From positions 14,625-53,628 of the forward strand of contig PMKM01000227.1 of the NCBI GenBank assembly GCA_003157745.1: a stretch of 39,004 bases of DNA. Reading direction: 5' to 3'. The DNA comes from Bryobacterales bacterium (lineage in GTDB: Bacteria; Acidobacteriota; Terriglobia; Bryobacterales; Bryobacteraceae). The translations under genes were made by a program, and so were the position numbers. Positions within the stretch are counted from its first letter, which is position 1. The number at the start of each line of letters is the position of its first letter. This document shows, piece after piece, positions 8,860-17,113 of the stretch. A model generated the notes under the pieces. The model did no database searches. It saw only the letters and a list, made by a program, of their open reading frames with translations, and had not been told where the DNA came from.

Positions 8860-10520
8860 CGACTGGCGGACTCCCCGGTGAGCGCTTTGCGCGCCGTTTC
8901 GATTCGCTCGAGATCGGCGCGGAGGCGCGGCGTACGCCGTTTCACACCGCTCGCCACCAGCCGATCGACGGTCGACATCAACTCATCCAGCCGCCGCCAG
9001 GCTTCCTTCTCGACGCGGCGCAGGGCGGCAGTGAGACTCTCTTCCCACTGCGCACCGAGGCGGCTGAGGTTCTGACTGACCAGATAGGAGATAGTGCGCG
9101 TGAAATGCCGGCGCACCATGGTCTCGACGGTCCACGCCGGCACGATCGGCGACAGCAGTTCCCAGTTGCGGTCGAACACGCGGCCGACGCGGATACTGGG
9201 CGTGCCGGGTTCGGCGATGTCGATTTCGGTTTCCGTGGTGCGCAGCGGCACGCCGAACCCGCGCATGGTGCTATCGGACAAGCGATCGCGAAATTGCTGC
9301 AGCGCGAGAAACGCCTGCTTTCGCGCATGGTGCAAGGGTTCCAGCAACGAATCGCGCTCGCGCACGGAGAGCGCCGTAATCTCGTCGCGTAGCGCGCCCG
9401 CCAGCCAGTCTTCGAACGAGCGACGCATCATGCCGAGACTCTTGGTCCATTTGGGAAACTCGATCTCGAAGGCTTCGAGCAGCGCGCGCTCGAGTTCTTC
9501 CTGGTGCGCTTCGAGGCGGCTGCCGATTTCAACGCGCATGCCACCGGCGGCACTCTTCATCGTCAGATGGATGGTCGACTTCACTTCGTCGAGGATTTCC
9601 CGTTCAGCGAGCAGTTGCCGGTCGAGCGCCTGGCGCTCCGACTGAATCATCTCAGCCGACTTGAGCGACAGCGCGACATAGTCGCTGCATTCGCGCAAGA
9701 GGGTGTCCATCTTGCGGATGAAAATGGCATGGCGCTCGGCGGCCAGGGTCGCCCAACCTCCGCCGGCGAGCCCGGTTTCGAGCGCCTCGCGGAAGCGCTC
9801 AAATCCGGGCTTGGTCGAATACGGGAACACCTGCAGCGGCCGGCCGAAGTTCCTCGAAAGTTGGCCGCGCACGTAGCGGATGACTTCCTGCAGTTCGTGC
9901 TCGTTGAGGAGATCGGCCTTGGTGAGCAGCACGGCGACCTTCGGCGTGTACTGGTAGAGACTCTGCAATAGCTCGATGTCGCGCTGCGAAAGCGGCGGGT
10001 CGACACTCACCGCGACCAGCGCCAGTCCCACCTGCGGCAGCCAGTCCAAAGCGGTTTGCGTGTTGTGCGCGAGCGCGCTATCGAGTCCGGGCGTATCGAC
10101 GAACTGCAAGCCGCGAAACCGGCGCACTTCCGGCAACTCGACCGTGATCAGGACGACTTCACGAATGTTCTCGGGGTTGGTCTTTTCGGTAATGTAGCGG
10201 CCGATTCCGTCGAGCGGGATCTCGGGGTCGCGGCCATCCTGGTAATGAACGCGCGCCTCTTCGTGCTCGCCGTAGCGGATCTTGGTGACCACGGAGGTAA
10301 CGGGCACGACGCCGACGGGAAGGAAGTCGCGCCCCAGAAAATGGTTCAGGAAACTGCTCTTACCGGCCTTGAAACGACCCAGGACGGCGACGCTGATCTC
10401 GTTCTCCCGCGTCATTGCCCGCGCGCTGGCGATGAGGCCGGAGAGCGATTCGATGTCGTATCGCTCCTTCACTTCCTCCGCCAGGTCGAGAGCCGTCGGC
10501 AACGGTGAGTTGTCAGACAT
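8844..10520 (-). CDS. Dynamin-family GTPase (bacterial dynamin-like protein)
   Basis: A 558-residue GTPase with a dynamin-type G domain: G1 GRFKAGKSSF (48-57), switch-I Thr in PVTSVVTK, G3 DTPGLDS (142-148) and G4 TKAD (200-203). A long helical region follows, suggesting a stalk, and ends in a basic tail (SGVKRRTPRLRADLERIE). The family remodels or tethers membranes. The frame is open back to 10811, but that would overlap the divergent MFS gene and the predicted promoter. The ATG at 10520 fits the usual distance to G1, although its ribosome site is weak; ATG 10664 is an alternative. It is the first gene of the set containing crcB and DUF190, an unusual companion for a fluoride channel. Confidence 0.8.
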   Translation of the reverse strand: MSDNSPLPTALDLAEEVKERYDIESLSGLIASARAMTRENEISVAVLGRFKAGKSSFLNHFLGRDFLPVGVVPVTSVVTKIRYGEHEEARVHYQDGRDPEIPLDGIGRYITEKTNPENIREVVLITVELPEVRRFRGLQFVDTPGLDSALAHNTQTALDWLPQVGLALVAVSVDPPLSQRDIELLQSLYQYTPKVAVLLTKADLLNEHELQEVIRYVRGQLSRNFGRPLQVFPYSTKPGFERFREALETGLAGGGWATLAAERHAIFIRKMDTLLRECSDYVALSLKSAEMIQSERQALDRQLLAEREILDEVKSTIHLTMKSAAGGMRVEIGSRLEAHQEELERALLEAFEIEFPKWTKSLGMMRRSFEDWLAGALRDEITALSVRERDSLLEPLHHARKQAFLALQQFRDRLSDSTMRGFGVPLRTTETEIDIAEPGTPSIRVGRVFDRNWELLSPIVPAWTVETMVRRHFTRTISYLVSQNLSRLGAQWEESLTAALRRVEKEAWRRLDELMSTVDRLVASGVKRRTPRLRADLERIETARKALTGESASRCATY

Positions 10521-10610
10521 GTTCGTGAGCCGCTCGTCGGAATTCAGGCCGTGGGCAACGCCAGTTGTCTCGACAGGAATAGCCGGCACCGGAGGAATCA
10601 CAACTCCCCA

Positions 10611-10670
10611 CGAAAATGAGCTATCGTTCCCGGGCCGGATCGAGACAATTGATGGCGGCTCCATCGCCGG
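10611..10670 (-). promoter_or_regulatory. Candidate fluoride-riboswitch-like leader
   Basis: Read on the minus strand, the leader contains GGCGATGGAGCCGCC (10668-10654). This resembles the first half of the crcB/fluoride RNA motif: a GGCG/CGCC stem enclosing GATGGAG. About 30 bases further, GATAGCTC can pair its GCUC with the loop GAGC as a pseudoknot, like GAUG-pseudoknot in the known motif. A stem between the two halves (UCGAUCC with GGGAACGA, one mismatch) is possible. Departures: the second GATG is GATA, the trailing CUAC is lost, and the first loop is one base short. The downstream operon includes crcB as its second gene. Degenerate riboswitch or coincidence; not settled here. Confidence 0.35.
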
Positions 10671-10685
10671 ATGTTCAAACATGAC

Positions 10686-10691
10686 ATTATA
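10686..10691 (-). promoter_or_regulatory. Candidate -10 box for dynamin-crcB operon
   Basis: A perfect TATAAT reads on the minus strand at 10691-10686. No good -35 hexamer is seen at 16-18 bases. It would start transcription near 10679, just before the fluoride-riboswitch-like element and about 160 bases before the chosen GTPase start. Confidence 0.4.
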
Positions 10692-10762
10692 GCGTGTTTT
10701 GGTTCCGCATTGCCCATTTTTCGCCGCGTCCGCCCAATCGGGATATACTCGACAAACGGCAA

Positions 10763-11953
10763 ATGAAACAGTCCACTTCCGTTCGCTGGTTAACACGCAA
10801 TGTAGTCGCAATCGGCGTGCTCAGCCTGTTTTCCGACATGGGGCACGAGCTGACGACCGCCGTGCTTCCTCTGTACCTCGCCACGTTTGCCGGCGGCGCC
10901 GCGGCGCTGGGCGCGATCGAGGGCGTTTCCGACGCGGCATCGAGCCTGCTGAAACTCTGGATGTCGTATTACTCGGACCGGATCGGGAAGCGCAAGCCGA
11001 TCCTGGTGATTGGGTACATACTGACGGCCATGATGGGCACCTTCGCGTTCGTCACCGCGTGGTGGCAGTTGCTGGCCATCCGCGCGATTGCCTGGACCGG
11101 GCGCGGGGCGCGCGGGCCGATCCGCGACGCGCTGCTTTCCGAGAGCGTGCCGCCGGAAGCGCACGGGCGGGCTTTCGGATTCGAGGGCGCCATGGACACG
11201 GTCGGGGCGATTGTGGGACCGGCGATTGCGCTGGCCCTGGTCGACGTAATCGCCCTGCGGCACATATTCCTGATTGCGTTCATTCCCGGCGCGATCACGG
11301 TCGCGATTGCGTGGTTCGTCATCCAATACCCGCCGCGGGTGGCGCGCGAACATATGCGCCTGCTGGCCTCGCTGCACGATTTACCGCCGGCGTTTCGGCG
11401 CTTCACCGGCGCCGCCGCGGTCTTCGGCCTGGGCAATTTCGCGCACACTCTTCTCGTGCTGCGCGCCGTGTCTCTCCTGACACCGCGGTATGGGCCGGTG
11501 GTGGCGGGGCGTTATGGGATCGCTCTCTACATACTCCACAACCTACTCTACGCAGCCGTCTCCTATCCGGCCGGAGCGCTGGGGGATCGGGTAAGTAAGA
11601 AGACACTGCTCTTCGCCGGTTACGCGATGTTCGGCGCGATGTGTCTCCTATTTCTGACTAACCCGGCCAGCGTCCCGATGCTCGCCCTGCTATTCAGCCT
11701 GGCGGGAATCTATGTCGGAATCGTGGACGGCGTGCAGCGGGCATTAGCGGCCGACTTATTGCCCATCGAGTGTCGAACCGTGGGCTATGGCGCGTTAGCG
11801 ACGGCTAACTCAATCGGAGACCTGCTATCAAGCGTCGTGGTGGGCGTCTTATGGTCGCGCGTGTCGGTCGCGGCGGGCTTCGGGTACGCAGCCGCGCTGA
11901 CATTCGCCGGAGCGTTCTTGTTACTGCTGGTTCCTACGCGGAACCCGCGTTGA
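10763..11953 (+). CDS. Major facilitator superfamily transporter
   Basis: A 396-residue MFS protein with about 12 predicted membrane spans. The loop between spans 2 and 3 has the MFS motif in the form SYYSDRIGKRKPIL, followed by GRGARGPIRDALLSESVPPE in the span 4-5 region. The GxxxxGxRGPIRDAL pattern resembles MFS members annotated as multidrug or sugar-phosphate type, but the substrate cannot be assigned. An upstream in-frame GTG at 10694 exists; the ATG at 10763 is preferred because the leader of the longer form is not hydrophobic and runs into the divergent GTPase promoter. The last third uses more TTA/CTA leucine codons than the first two thirds. Confidence 0.88.
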   Translation: MKQSTSVRWLTRNVVAIGVLSLFSDMGHELTTAVLPLYLATFAGGAAALGAIEGVSDAASSLLKLWMSYYSDRIGKRKPILVIGYILTAMMGTFAFVTAWWQLLAIRAIAWTGRGARGPIRDALLSESVPPEAHGRAFGFEGAMDTVGAIVGPAIALALVDVIALRHIFLIAFIPGAITVAIAWFVIQYPPRVAREHMRLLASLHDLPPAFRRFTGAAAVFGLGNFAHTLLVLRAVSLLTPRYGPVVAGRYGIALYILHNLLYAAVSYPAGALGDRVSKKTLLFAGYAMFGAMCLLFLTNPASVPMLALLFSLAGIYVGIVDGVQRALAADLLPIECRTVGYGALATANSIGDLLSSVVVGVLWSRVSVAAGFGYAAALTFAGAFLLLLVPTRNPR

Positions 11954-11963
11954 TACGCACCGC

Positions 11964-12584
11964 TCAGTCCACATCTTCATCGTAGGCCAGCTTCAGCCAG
12001 CGCTTCACTTCGTCGTCGATCTGATCGGGAGACTCGACGCCGATGCGGTGGGTGATGCGGTCCTTCTTCTCGAAGCCGCCGGTTTCGATCAATCTGCCTT
12101 CGCGTTTGCGGGCGCCCAGCGCGAAGCCCAAATCGACGCGGGTGCGCGTGCCCGGCTTGATCTGCGCGAAAACGTGGTTGCGATAGAGCGGCACCATGGT
12201 CTTGCAGGGACACGCCTTGACGTCTTCGCCCAGGCTGAAAGCCAGTTTCAGCAACTCGTCGTAGAGGGGACGAATGGTCGAATACGGCCCGCGAAACATG
12301 GTGTTGACGTACCGCTCGGCGGCCTTGAGATAGGTCTCCTCGCTATCCATGTCCGCATCCTTGCCGGAAGCGCGCTGCGCAATCCAAACCGCCGAGTAAG
12401 TTCCCAGGCTGTGCTCCCGCTTCAGCCACTCGATGCGCTCCTTCTCGCCGGCCGGCCCGGAGGATTTCACCAGGGTCAGCCACGCGCTGAGCGAGCGCCC
12501 GGTCTTCTCCTTGAGACTCTCTTTCCAGTTCGCGGTAAACGCCACGCTGGGGTGAACGCTATAGATGGAAGTGGTCTTGGCCAT
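11964..12584 (-). CDS. DUF4287/DUF5655 domain protein
   Basis: A 206-residue soluble protein. The N-terminal part (about 15-70) matches DUF4287: KTGRSLSAWLTLVKSSG, then LKREHSLGTYSAVWIAQRA. The C-terminal part (about 95-205) matches DUF5655: RPLYDELLKLAFSLGEDV, then KTMVPLYRNHVFAQIKPGTR and LDLGFALG-like residues (here VDLGFALGA). The function is unknown; the fold has been suggested to bind nucleic acid or other ligands, without firm evidence. The frame extends upstream through dnaJ, but only as its mirror, so the ATG at 12584 is the real start. It lies 29 bases after dnaJ on the same strand and may ride on the heat-shock transcript. Confidence 0.8.
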   Translation of the reverse strand: MAKTTSIYSVHPSVAFTANWKESLKEKTGRSLSAWLTLVKSSGPAGEKERIEWLKREHSLGTYSAVWIAQRASGKDADMDSEETYLKAAERYVNTMFRGPYSTIRPLYDELLKLAFSLGEDVKACPCKTMVPLYRNHVFAQIKPGTRTRVDLGFALGARKREGRLIETGGFEKKDRITHRIGVESPDQIDDEVKRWLKLAYDEDVD

Positions 12585-12613
12585 TCTGCGAGGCAGTATA
12601 TCACTGCCGGCGC

Positions 12614-13741
12614 CTAAACGAAGTAGTCTTTCACCTTCTCGAAGAGGCCTTTTTCCGACGGCGCATTGTTCACCGGCAGCATGTCGCGCAGCAGTTCGAG
12701 CAGGCGGCGCTGGTCGCGGGTCAGGCGCGTGGGCACCTTCACGGCGATGTGGACGATGAGGTCGCCGCGTCCGCTGCCGTTCAATACGGCGACGCCCCTG
12801 TGGCGCAGTTTGAATTGCACGCCATTTTGCGTGCCTTCCGGAATCTTGAGCCGGTGCGGCCCTTCGAAGGTGGGCACCTCGACTTCGCAGCCGAGCGCGG
12901 CCTGCGCCACGTTGAGCGGAATCGTGCAATGCAGATCGTATTCGCGGCGCTCGAAGAAAGCGTGCTCGCGAACTTTCAGAAATACGTACAAGTCGCCCTG
13001 CGGCCCGCCCTGCACGCCCGGCTGTCCTTCGCCGGTCAAACGCAGGCGCGTGCCATCGTCCACTCCGGCGGGAATGTTGATCTTCAATTTGCGCTGGCCC
13101 GGCCGGTAGCCCTGGCCCCGGCACGAGCCACAGGCATTGCGAATAATCTGGCCGGAGCCGCCGCAGGTGGAACAGGTGCGGCGAATGCTGAGGAAGCCCT
13201 GCTGATAGATCACCTCGCCGCGGCCACGGCAGGTGGGGCAGGTGGTCGGCCCGCTGCCCGGCTCGGAGCCGGATCCCTGGCACCGCTCACACGCCTCCAT
13301 GCGCGGCACCTGTATGTCGGCACTCATGCCGAACAACGCCTCTTCGAAAGCGATCTCGAGATCGTAGCGCACGTCTTCGCCGCGTTGGGCGCGCGACCGC
13401 TGCCGGCCGCCGCCGCCGCCAAAGGCGTCGCCGAAGAAGTTGCCCAGGATGTCGCTGAAATCGGTGAAGGCGTTGGGATCGAAACCGCCGCTCGCCGCGC
13501 CCGCCAGGCCGTCGTGGCCATAGCGGTCGTAAGCAGCGCGCTTCTGCGCGTCGCTCAAGACGCTGTACGCCTCGGAGGCTTCCTTGAACCGGTCTTCCGC
13601 CTCCGGATCGTCCGGATTGCGGTCCGGATGATGCTGCAGCGCCAGCTTGCGATAAGCGCTCTTGATGTCCTGATCGCCGGCATCGCGTCCGACGCCGAGA
13701 ACCTCGTAATAATCTCGCTTGGACACAGGCTTTGAACTCAT
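12614..13741 (-). CDS. dnaJ: Chaperone protein DnaJ
   Basis: A 375-residue full-length type I DnaJ, the Hsp40 co-chaperone that stimulates DnaK ATPase and delivers substrates. The J domain spans about 9-75 with HPD at 38-40. A Gly/Phe-rich linker follows ([20 protein letters not shown]). Four zinc-finger repeats are seen: [24 protein letters not shown] and CGSCRGQG. The C-terminal substrate-binding domains include [15 protein letters not shown]. The start codon shares one base with the grpE stop (TAATG), so the two are translationally coupled. dnaK is not in the window. Confidence 0.97.
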   Translation of the reverse strand: MSSKPVSKRDYYEVLGVGRDAGDQDIKSAYRKLALQHHPDRNPDDPEAEDRFKEASEAYSVLSDAQKRAAYDRYGHDGLAGAASGGFDPNAFTDFSDILGNFFGDAFGGGGGRQRSRAQRGEDVRYDLEIAFEEALFGMSADIQVPRMEACERCQGSGSEPGSGPTTCPTCRGRGEVIYQQGFLSIRRTCSTCGGSGQIIRNACGSCRGQGYRPGQRKLKINIPAGVDDGTRLRLTGEGQPGVQGGPQGDLYVFLKVREHAFFERREYDLHCTIPLNVAQAALGCEVEVPTFEGPHRLKIPEGTQNGVQFKLRHRGVAVLNGSGRGDLIVHIAVKVPTRLTRDQRRLLELLRDMLPVNNAPSEKGLFEKVKDYFV

Positions 13742-14280
13742 TACGGCCGCACCGCCACTCGCACCATGGCCGGCCGCAGCAACTTACCCTTAAACTTGTA
13801 GCCGCGCTGGTACTCGCTCAGAATCGCCATATCTTCCGCTTCATCGGTTTCGACGCGGTCCACCGCCTGGTGCAGGTTCGGATCGAATCGCGCGCCCGTG
13901 GTATTGATCGGCTCCAGGCCGATCTTCTTGAGCGCCTCGACCAGCCGCTGGTAAATCAACTCGACACCCTTGGCATAATCGCAGTCGGCGGTTTCCACTT
14001 TCAAGGCGCGCTCGAAATCGTCCACTACCGGCAACAGTTCCTTCACCAGATCCATCCCGGCGAACTGCAGGAAGTCGGAGCGCTCGCGCTCGCCGCGCCG
14101 GCGCGCGTTATCGAATTCGGCGCGGGCACGCAGCAAACGGTCTTCCAGGTCGGCATTGGCCGCGGCGAGTCTATCGCGCTCCGCCGTGAGCTCCGCCAGC
14201 CGCCCCTCGGCACTCTCGACCGGCAAACTATCGTCCTCGGACACTTCGGAATAGTTGTGTTCAGGGTTTGGGATTTCCAC
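13741..14280 (-). CDS. grpE: Nucleotide exchange factor GrpE
   Basis: A 179-residue GrpE, the DnaK nucleotide exchange factor. An acidic N-terminus leads into a long coiled coil (about 25-75, [20 protein letters not shown]). The family signature follows at the end, [20 protein letters not shown]. The start is GTG at 14280 with GGAAG just upstream. It is the first gene of a grpE-dnaJ unit. No hrcA gene or CIRCE repeat was found before it, but two overlapping palindromes lie 80-110 bases upstream and may be a different heat-shock control site. Confidence 0.95.
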   Translation of the reverse strand: MEIPNPEHNYSEVSEDDSLPVESAEGRLAELTAERDRLAAANADLEDRLLRARAEFDNARRRGERERSDFLQFAGMDLVKELLPVVDDFERALKVETADCDYAKGVELIYQRLVEALKKIGLEPINTTGARFDPNLHQAVDRVETDEAEDMAILSEYQRGYKFKGKLLRPAMVRVAVRP

Positions 14281-14361
14281 TACTTCCAGCTTACCAAAGC
14301 CGCGCTGGCGCTGCCCTGCACGGGATGGTTACTTCCACTCGAATTGCGCAGGAAACGGGCC

Positions 14362-14387
14362 GTGAAATTTCACGCGAAATCGCGTGA
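14362..14387. promoter_or_regulatory. Overlapping palindromes upstream of grpE
   Basis: A perfect 12-bp palindrome GTGAAATTTCAC (14362-14373) overlaps a second inverted repeat, TCACGCG (14370-14376) with CGCGTGA (14381-14387) around AAAT. They lie between divergent grpE-dnaJ and the tRNA-Lys gene. The symmetry suggests an operator for a dimeric regulator, but no regulator family is identified and the site is not CIRCE. Confidence 0.35.
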
Positions 14388-14430
14388 CCGGCCGCCGTCT
14401 GGTACACTTTGAAGAGCGCACTCCAGATCA

Positions 14431-14506
14431 GGGCCGGTAGCTCAGGTGGTAGAGCATGTGCCTTTTAAGCACAGGGTCGCGGGTTCGAATCCCGCCCGGC
14501 TCACCA
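14431..14506 (+). tRNA. tRNA-Lys (anticodon UUU)
   Basis: A complete 76-base cloverleaf. The acceptor stem is GGGCCGG with CCGGCTC (one G-U pair), the D arm GCTC-AGGTGGTA-GAGC, the anticodon arm TGTGC-CTTTTAA-GCACA with anticodon TTT, a 5-base variable loop, the T arm GCGGG-TTCGAAT-CCCGC, discriminator A and an encoded CCA tail. It reads AAA and AAG codons. Confidence 0.97.
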
Positions 14507-14565
14507 GTTTAATCGATGTTGAATCAGTCGGTTAGCGGTAGCGTCCGCTGGCCGTTGGGCGGGCC

Positions 14566-15273
14566 TCACCAGCCCATTTGCCGCATTCGTTCCAGGATCA
14601 CCGAGGAGTACCGGTTCATGCGCTCCGGATGGCGCTTCAACGGCGCCGGCAGAATGGCCGCGAGCCGGGCGGCTGGCTCCCGCGCTATGCCGCGCGCCGA
14701 AACCGCGTAGTGGAAGCGCGCCGCCGCTTCCGCCCCGTAAATGCCCGGTCCCCACTCGACGACGTTCAGGTACAGTTCAAGGATGCGCCGCTTACCCAGG
14801 CCCAGTTCGGCCACCGGAACCAGCGTGAACTCCGCGCCCTTGCGCAGGAACGAGCGGCCGGTGCCGAAGAACAGGTTCTTCACTAGTTGTTGAGTGATCG
14901 TCGAAGCGCCGCGGCCGCGGCCCTCTTCCAAGTCGCGCTCGATGGCGGCGTTGATCTCATGCCAGTCGAAGCCGTGGTGCTGGTAGAAGCGCGCGTCTTC
15001 GGCGGCGACCACGGCGTGCTGAAGGTCGGGCGCAATGCGGTCCAGCCCGGCGAACGCGTACCTCTTGTGATACGGCTTCTTGTGGATCCAGGCCTGCACG
15101 CGCCGCTCGGCTTGCACGGCGGTGAACGGCGGGTCTATCCAACGCAGCGACAAAAGGCAGACCGCAGCCAGCGCCCACAGGGCGAACGCGCCCACGAGGC
15201 ACCATCGAAGCACGCCGGCGAAGCGGCCTCTGCGGCGCGGCGGTCCGGATCGAGAACGTTGTTGGGACGCCAT
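14566..15273 (-). CDS. mtgA: Monofunctional biosynthetic peptidoglycan transglycosylase
   Basis: A 235-residue glycosyltransferase family 51 enzyme that polymerises glycan strands from lipid II, with no transpeptidase domain. A basic N-terminus precedes one membrane anchor (about 21-43). GT51 motifs are intact: VVAAEDARFYQHHGFDW with the catalytic Glu (residue 92 from this start), GASTITQQLVKNLFF, RKGAEF and KRRILELYLNVVEWGPGIYG. The length fits MtgA. The ATG at 15273 is used; a GTG at 15318 would add 15 residues, and neither has an ideal ribosome site. It is divergent from the adenylate-forming enzyme gene. Confidence 0.93.
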   Translation of the reverse strand: MASQQRSRSGPPRRRGRFAGVLRWCLVGAFALWALAAVCLLSLRWIDPPFTAVQAERRVQAWIHKKPYHKRYAFAGLDRIAPDLQHAVVAAEDARFYQHHGFDWHEINAAIERDLEEGRGRGASTITQQLVKNLFFGTGRSFLRKGAEFTLVPVAELGLGKRRILELYLNVVEWGPGIYGAEAAARFHYAVSARGIAREPAARLAAILPAPLKRHPERMNRYSSVILERMRQMGW

Positions 15274-15378
15274 CCTCCAGGATAAGCCAGCCGCGCGCCA
15301 CCTGGAGTTTTGTCGCACACAAAACTCGGGCTATCTAATCGATGATGGCGCTCGCTCGCCTATGGCAAGATAGAATCC

Positions 15379-17049
15379 ATGCCCGCAGAGCCCATTCCGC
15401 AGGTCACGCTGGAACAATTCGAAACCCGATACGGCGACCGGCATCTGATCCACGCCGCCGTGGACTGGTGGGCGGCGCGGCGGCCGGACGACGGGGCGAT
15501 CGTGAACGCGACGCGCGGGACCACGCTCACTTGGCGGGAACTCGAGCGCGGGAGCGTCGCCATCGCGGCCGAACTGCGACGCATGGGTTTCCGCCATGGC
15601 GATTGCCTGGCGGCCTCGCTGCCGCTGCTCAACGAGCACATCCTGCTGGAACTGGCGTGCTTCCGGCTGGGTGTGATTCACGCGCCGCTCGATCTTCGCC
15701 TGCCGCCGCCCGAAGTCATCCGCTGCCTGAACCTGATCCGGCCGCGCGGATACTTCTTCCTGGGGAAGACCGCGGCGGCCGACTTCCCCGCCCTGGCCGA
15801 AGTCGTCCGCGCACGCTGCGATTCCGTCGAACACCTGGTGCAGTTCTCGCCCGCGGCCGAGTGCATCGCTGGCGCCACCAGCGCGTTCGATCTGCTGGCG
15901 CGGGTTTGTCCGGAACCCCTCGAATCGCACATCGACGAACGCGATGGCGCGCAGATCATCTTCACCACCGGGTCGACCGGCGCGCCCAAACCCGCGCTGC
16001 TCTCGCATCGCGGAATTACCTGCCAGAATCTCTGCCTGGGCACGGCGTTTCGATTCGGGCCCGGCCAGCGCGTGTTGTGCAATCTCCCCGCGTCGCACGT
16101 GGGCGGGCAGGCGGAGGTGCTCCTCACCTCGCTCTTCACGGGCGCGACGGCGGTGACGCTCGAGGTCTTCGACGCGATCAGGAGTCTCGATGCAATCGAG
16201 CGGCACGGCGTCACGCTGATCGGGCAGATCCCGGCCATGTTCAACCTGGAGTGGCGCACGGCGGACTTCGCGCGCCGCGACTTCGCCGGCTTGCAGATCG
16301 CGGTTTATGGCGGGCAAGCCGTGCCACGCGCGTTCCTCGACCGCATGTTACAGATGGCGCCGCGGATAGCGACGGGACTTGGTCTGACGGAGTCTTCCGG
16401 ATTCTGCACTTACACGCGACTTACTCGCGAAGTCACCGAGTTAGAAAACGGTATAGGATGGGCGATGCCTGCCTATCGCTTCTCGATCCGCGAACCGATG
16501 GACCCAGCCGGCGCGGCCGGCGCCGAAATGGCCGCGGGACAAATCGGCCATATCTGCTTCCAGGGTCCGCAGACGTTTCTCGGTTACGTCAACGATCCGG
16601 ATTCGACCGCAGCCACGGTGTCGCGCGACGGCTGGCTCTACACAGGCGACCTCGGCAGCGTGGACGAACACGGCTTGCGCCTCGCTGGCCGCGCCAAGTG
16701 GGCGCTCAAGCCAGCCGGCCACCAGGTGTTCCCGGGCGACATCGAAAATCACTTCGCCGCACTGGGCGACCGCGTGGCGAACGTCGGCGTGGTCGGACAC
16801 GAGCACCGCGTGTGGAGCGAAGGGATAGTGGCTTTCCTCGAGCCCCAGCCGGGCGCCGAGTTGACCCAGGCCGAATTGCGCAAACACGCGCGCGCGCTCG
16901 CCGGATACATGCGCCCGCTGCACTACGTGATTCTCGCGCCCGGCGCGATGCCGCTCAACCGCAGCGCGAAAGTGGACGTTGTCCGCCTGCAGGAAATGGC
17001 GCGCGCCGAAGTCGGCAAGCTGCGCGAACGCGGGCGCTGGGACGGGTAG
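15379..17049 (+). CDS. AMP-dependent synthetase/ligase (class I adenylate-forming enzyme)
   Basis: A 556-residue member of the acyl-CoA synthetase/NRPS adenylation superfamily, which activates a carboxylate as acyl-AMP. The P-loop-like motif IIFTTGSTGAPKPALLSHRG lies near 194-213, the A5-like TGLGLTESSGF near 333, the A7 motif YTGDLG near 420, the hinge A8-like GRAKWALKPAGHQVFPGDIE near 435, and the C-terminal catalytic lysine in PLNRSAKVDVV near 533. All core residues look present. Its substrate, acyl-CoA or another acceptor, cannot be told. No carrier protein or ketosynthase gene lies adjacent, so a free-standing CoA ligase role is likelier than NRPS. It forms a single-gene unit. Confidence 0.85.
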   Translation: MPAEPIPQVTLEQFETRYGDRHLIHAAVDWWAARRPDDGAIVNATRGTTLTWRELERGSVAIAAELRRMGFRHGDCLAASLPLLNEHILLELACFRLGVIHAPLDLRLPPPEVIRCLNLIRPRGYFFLGKTAAADFPALAEVVRARCDSVEHLVQFSPAAECIAGATSAFDLLARVCPEPLESHIDERDGAQIIFTTGSTGAPKPALLSHRGITCQNLCLGTAFRFGPGQRVLCNLPASHVGGQAEVLLTSLFTGATAVTLEVFDAIRSLDAIERHGVTLIGQIPAMFNLEWRTADFARRDFAGLQIAVYGGQAVPRAFLDRMLQMAPRIATGLGLTESSGFCTYTRLTREVTELENGIGWAMPAYRFSIREPMDPAGAAGAEMAAGQIGHICFQGPQTFLGYVNDPDSTAATVSRDGWLYTGDLGSVDEHGLRLAGRAKWALKPAGHQVFPGDIENHFAALGDRVANVGVVGHEHRVWSEGIVAFLEPQPGAELTQAELRKHARALAGYMRPLHYVILAPGAMPLNRSAKVDVVRLQEMARAEVGKLRERGRWDG

Positions 17050-17113
17050 AGACACTGTAACCGACAGACCGACTCACCTGTACGCGTGGATCGCCGAAAA
17101 CGGACAGGAGCCT

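Noticed and set aside
12749..13735. Plus-strand frame opposite dnaJ (328 codons)
   Set aside because: Antisense to a complete dnaJ; Ala/Val-rich with no motif.
15331..16317. Minus-strand frame opposite the adenylate-forming enzyme (328 codons)
   Set aside because: Mirrors a gene with clear motifs and has no motif of its own.
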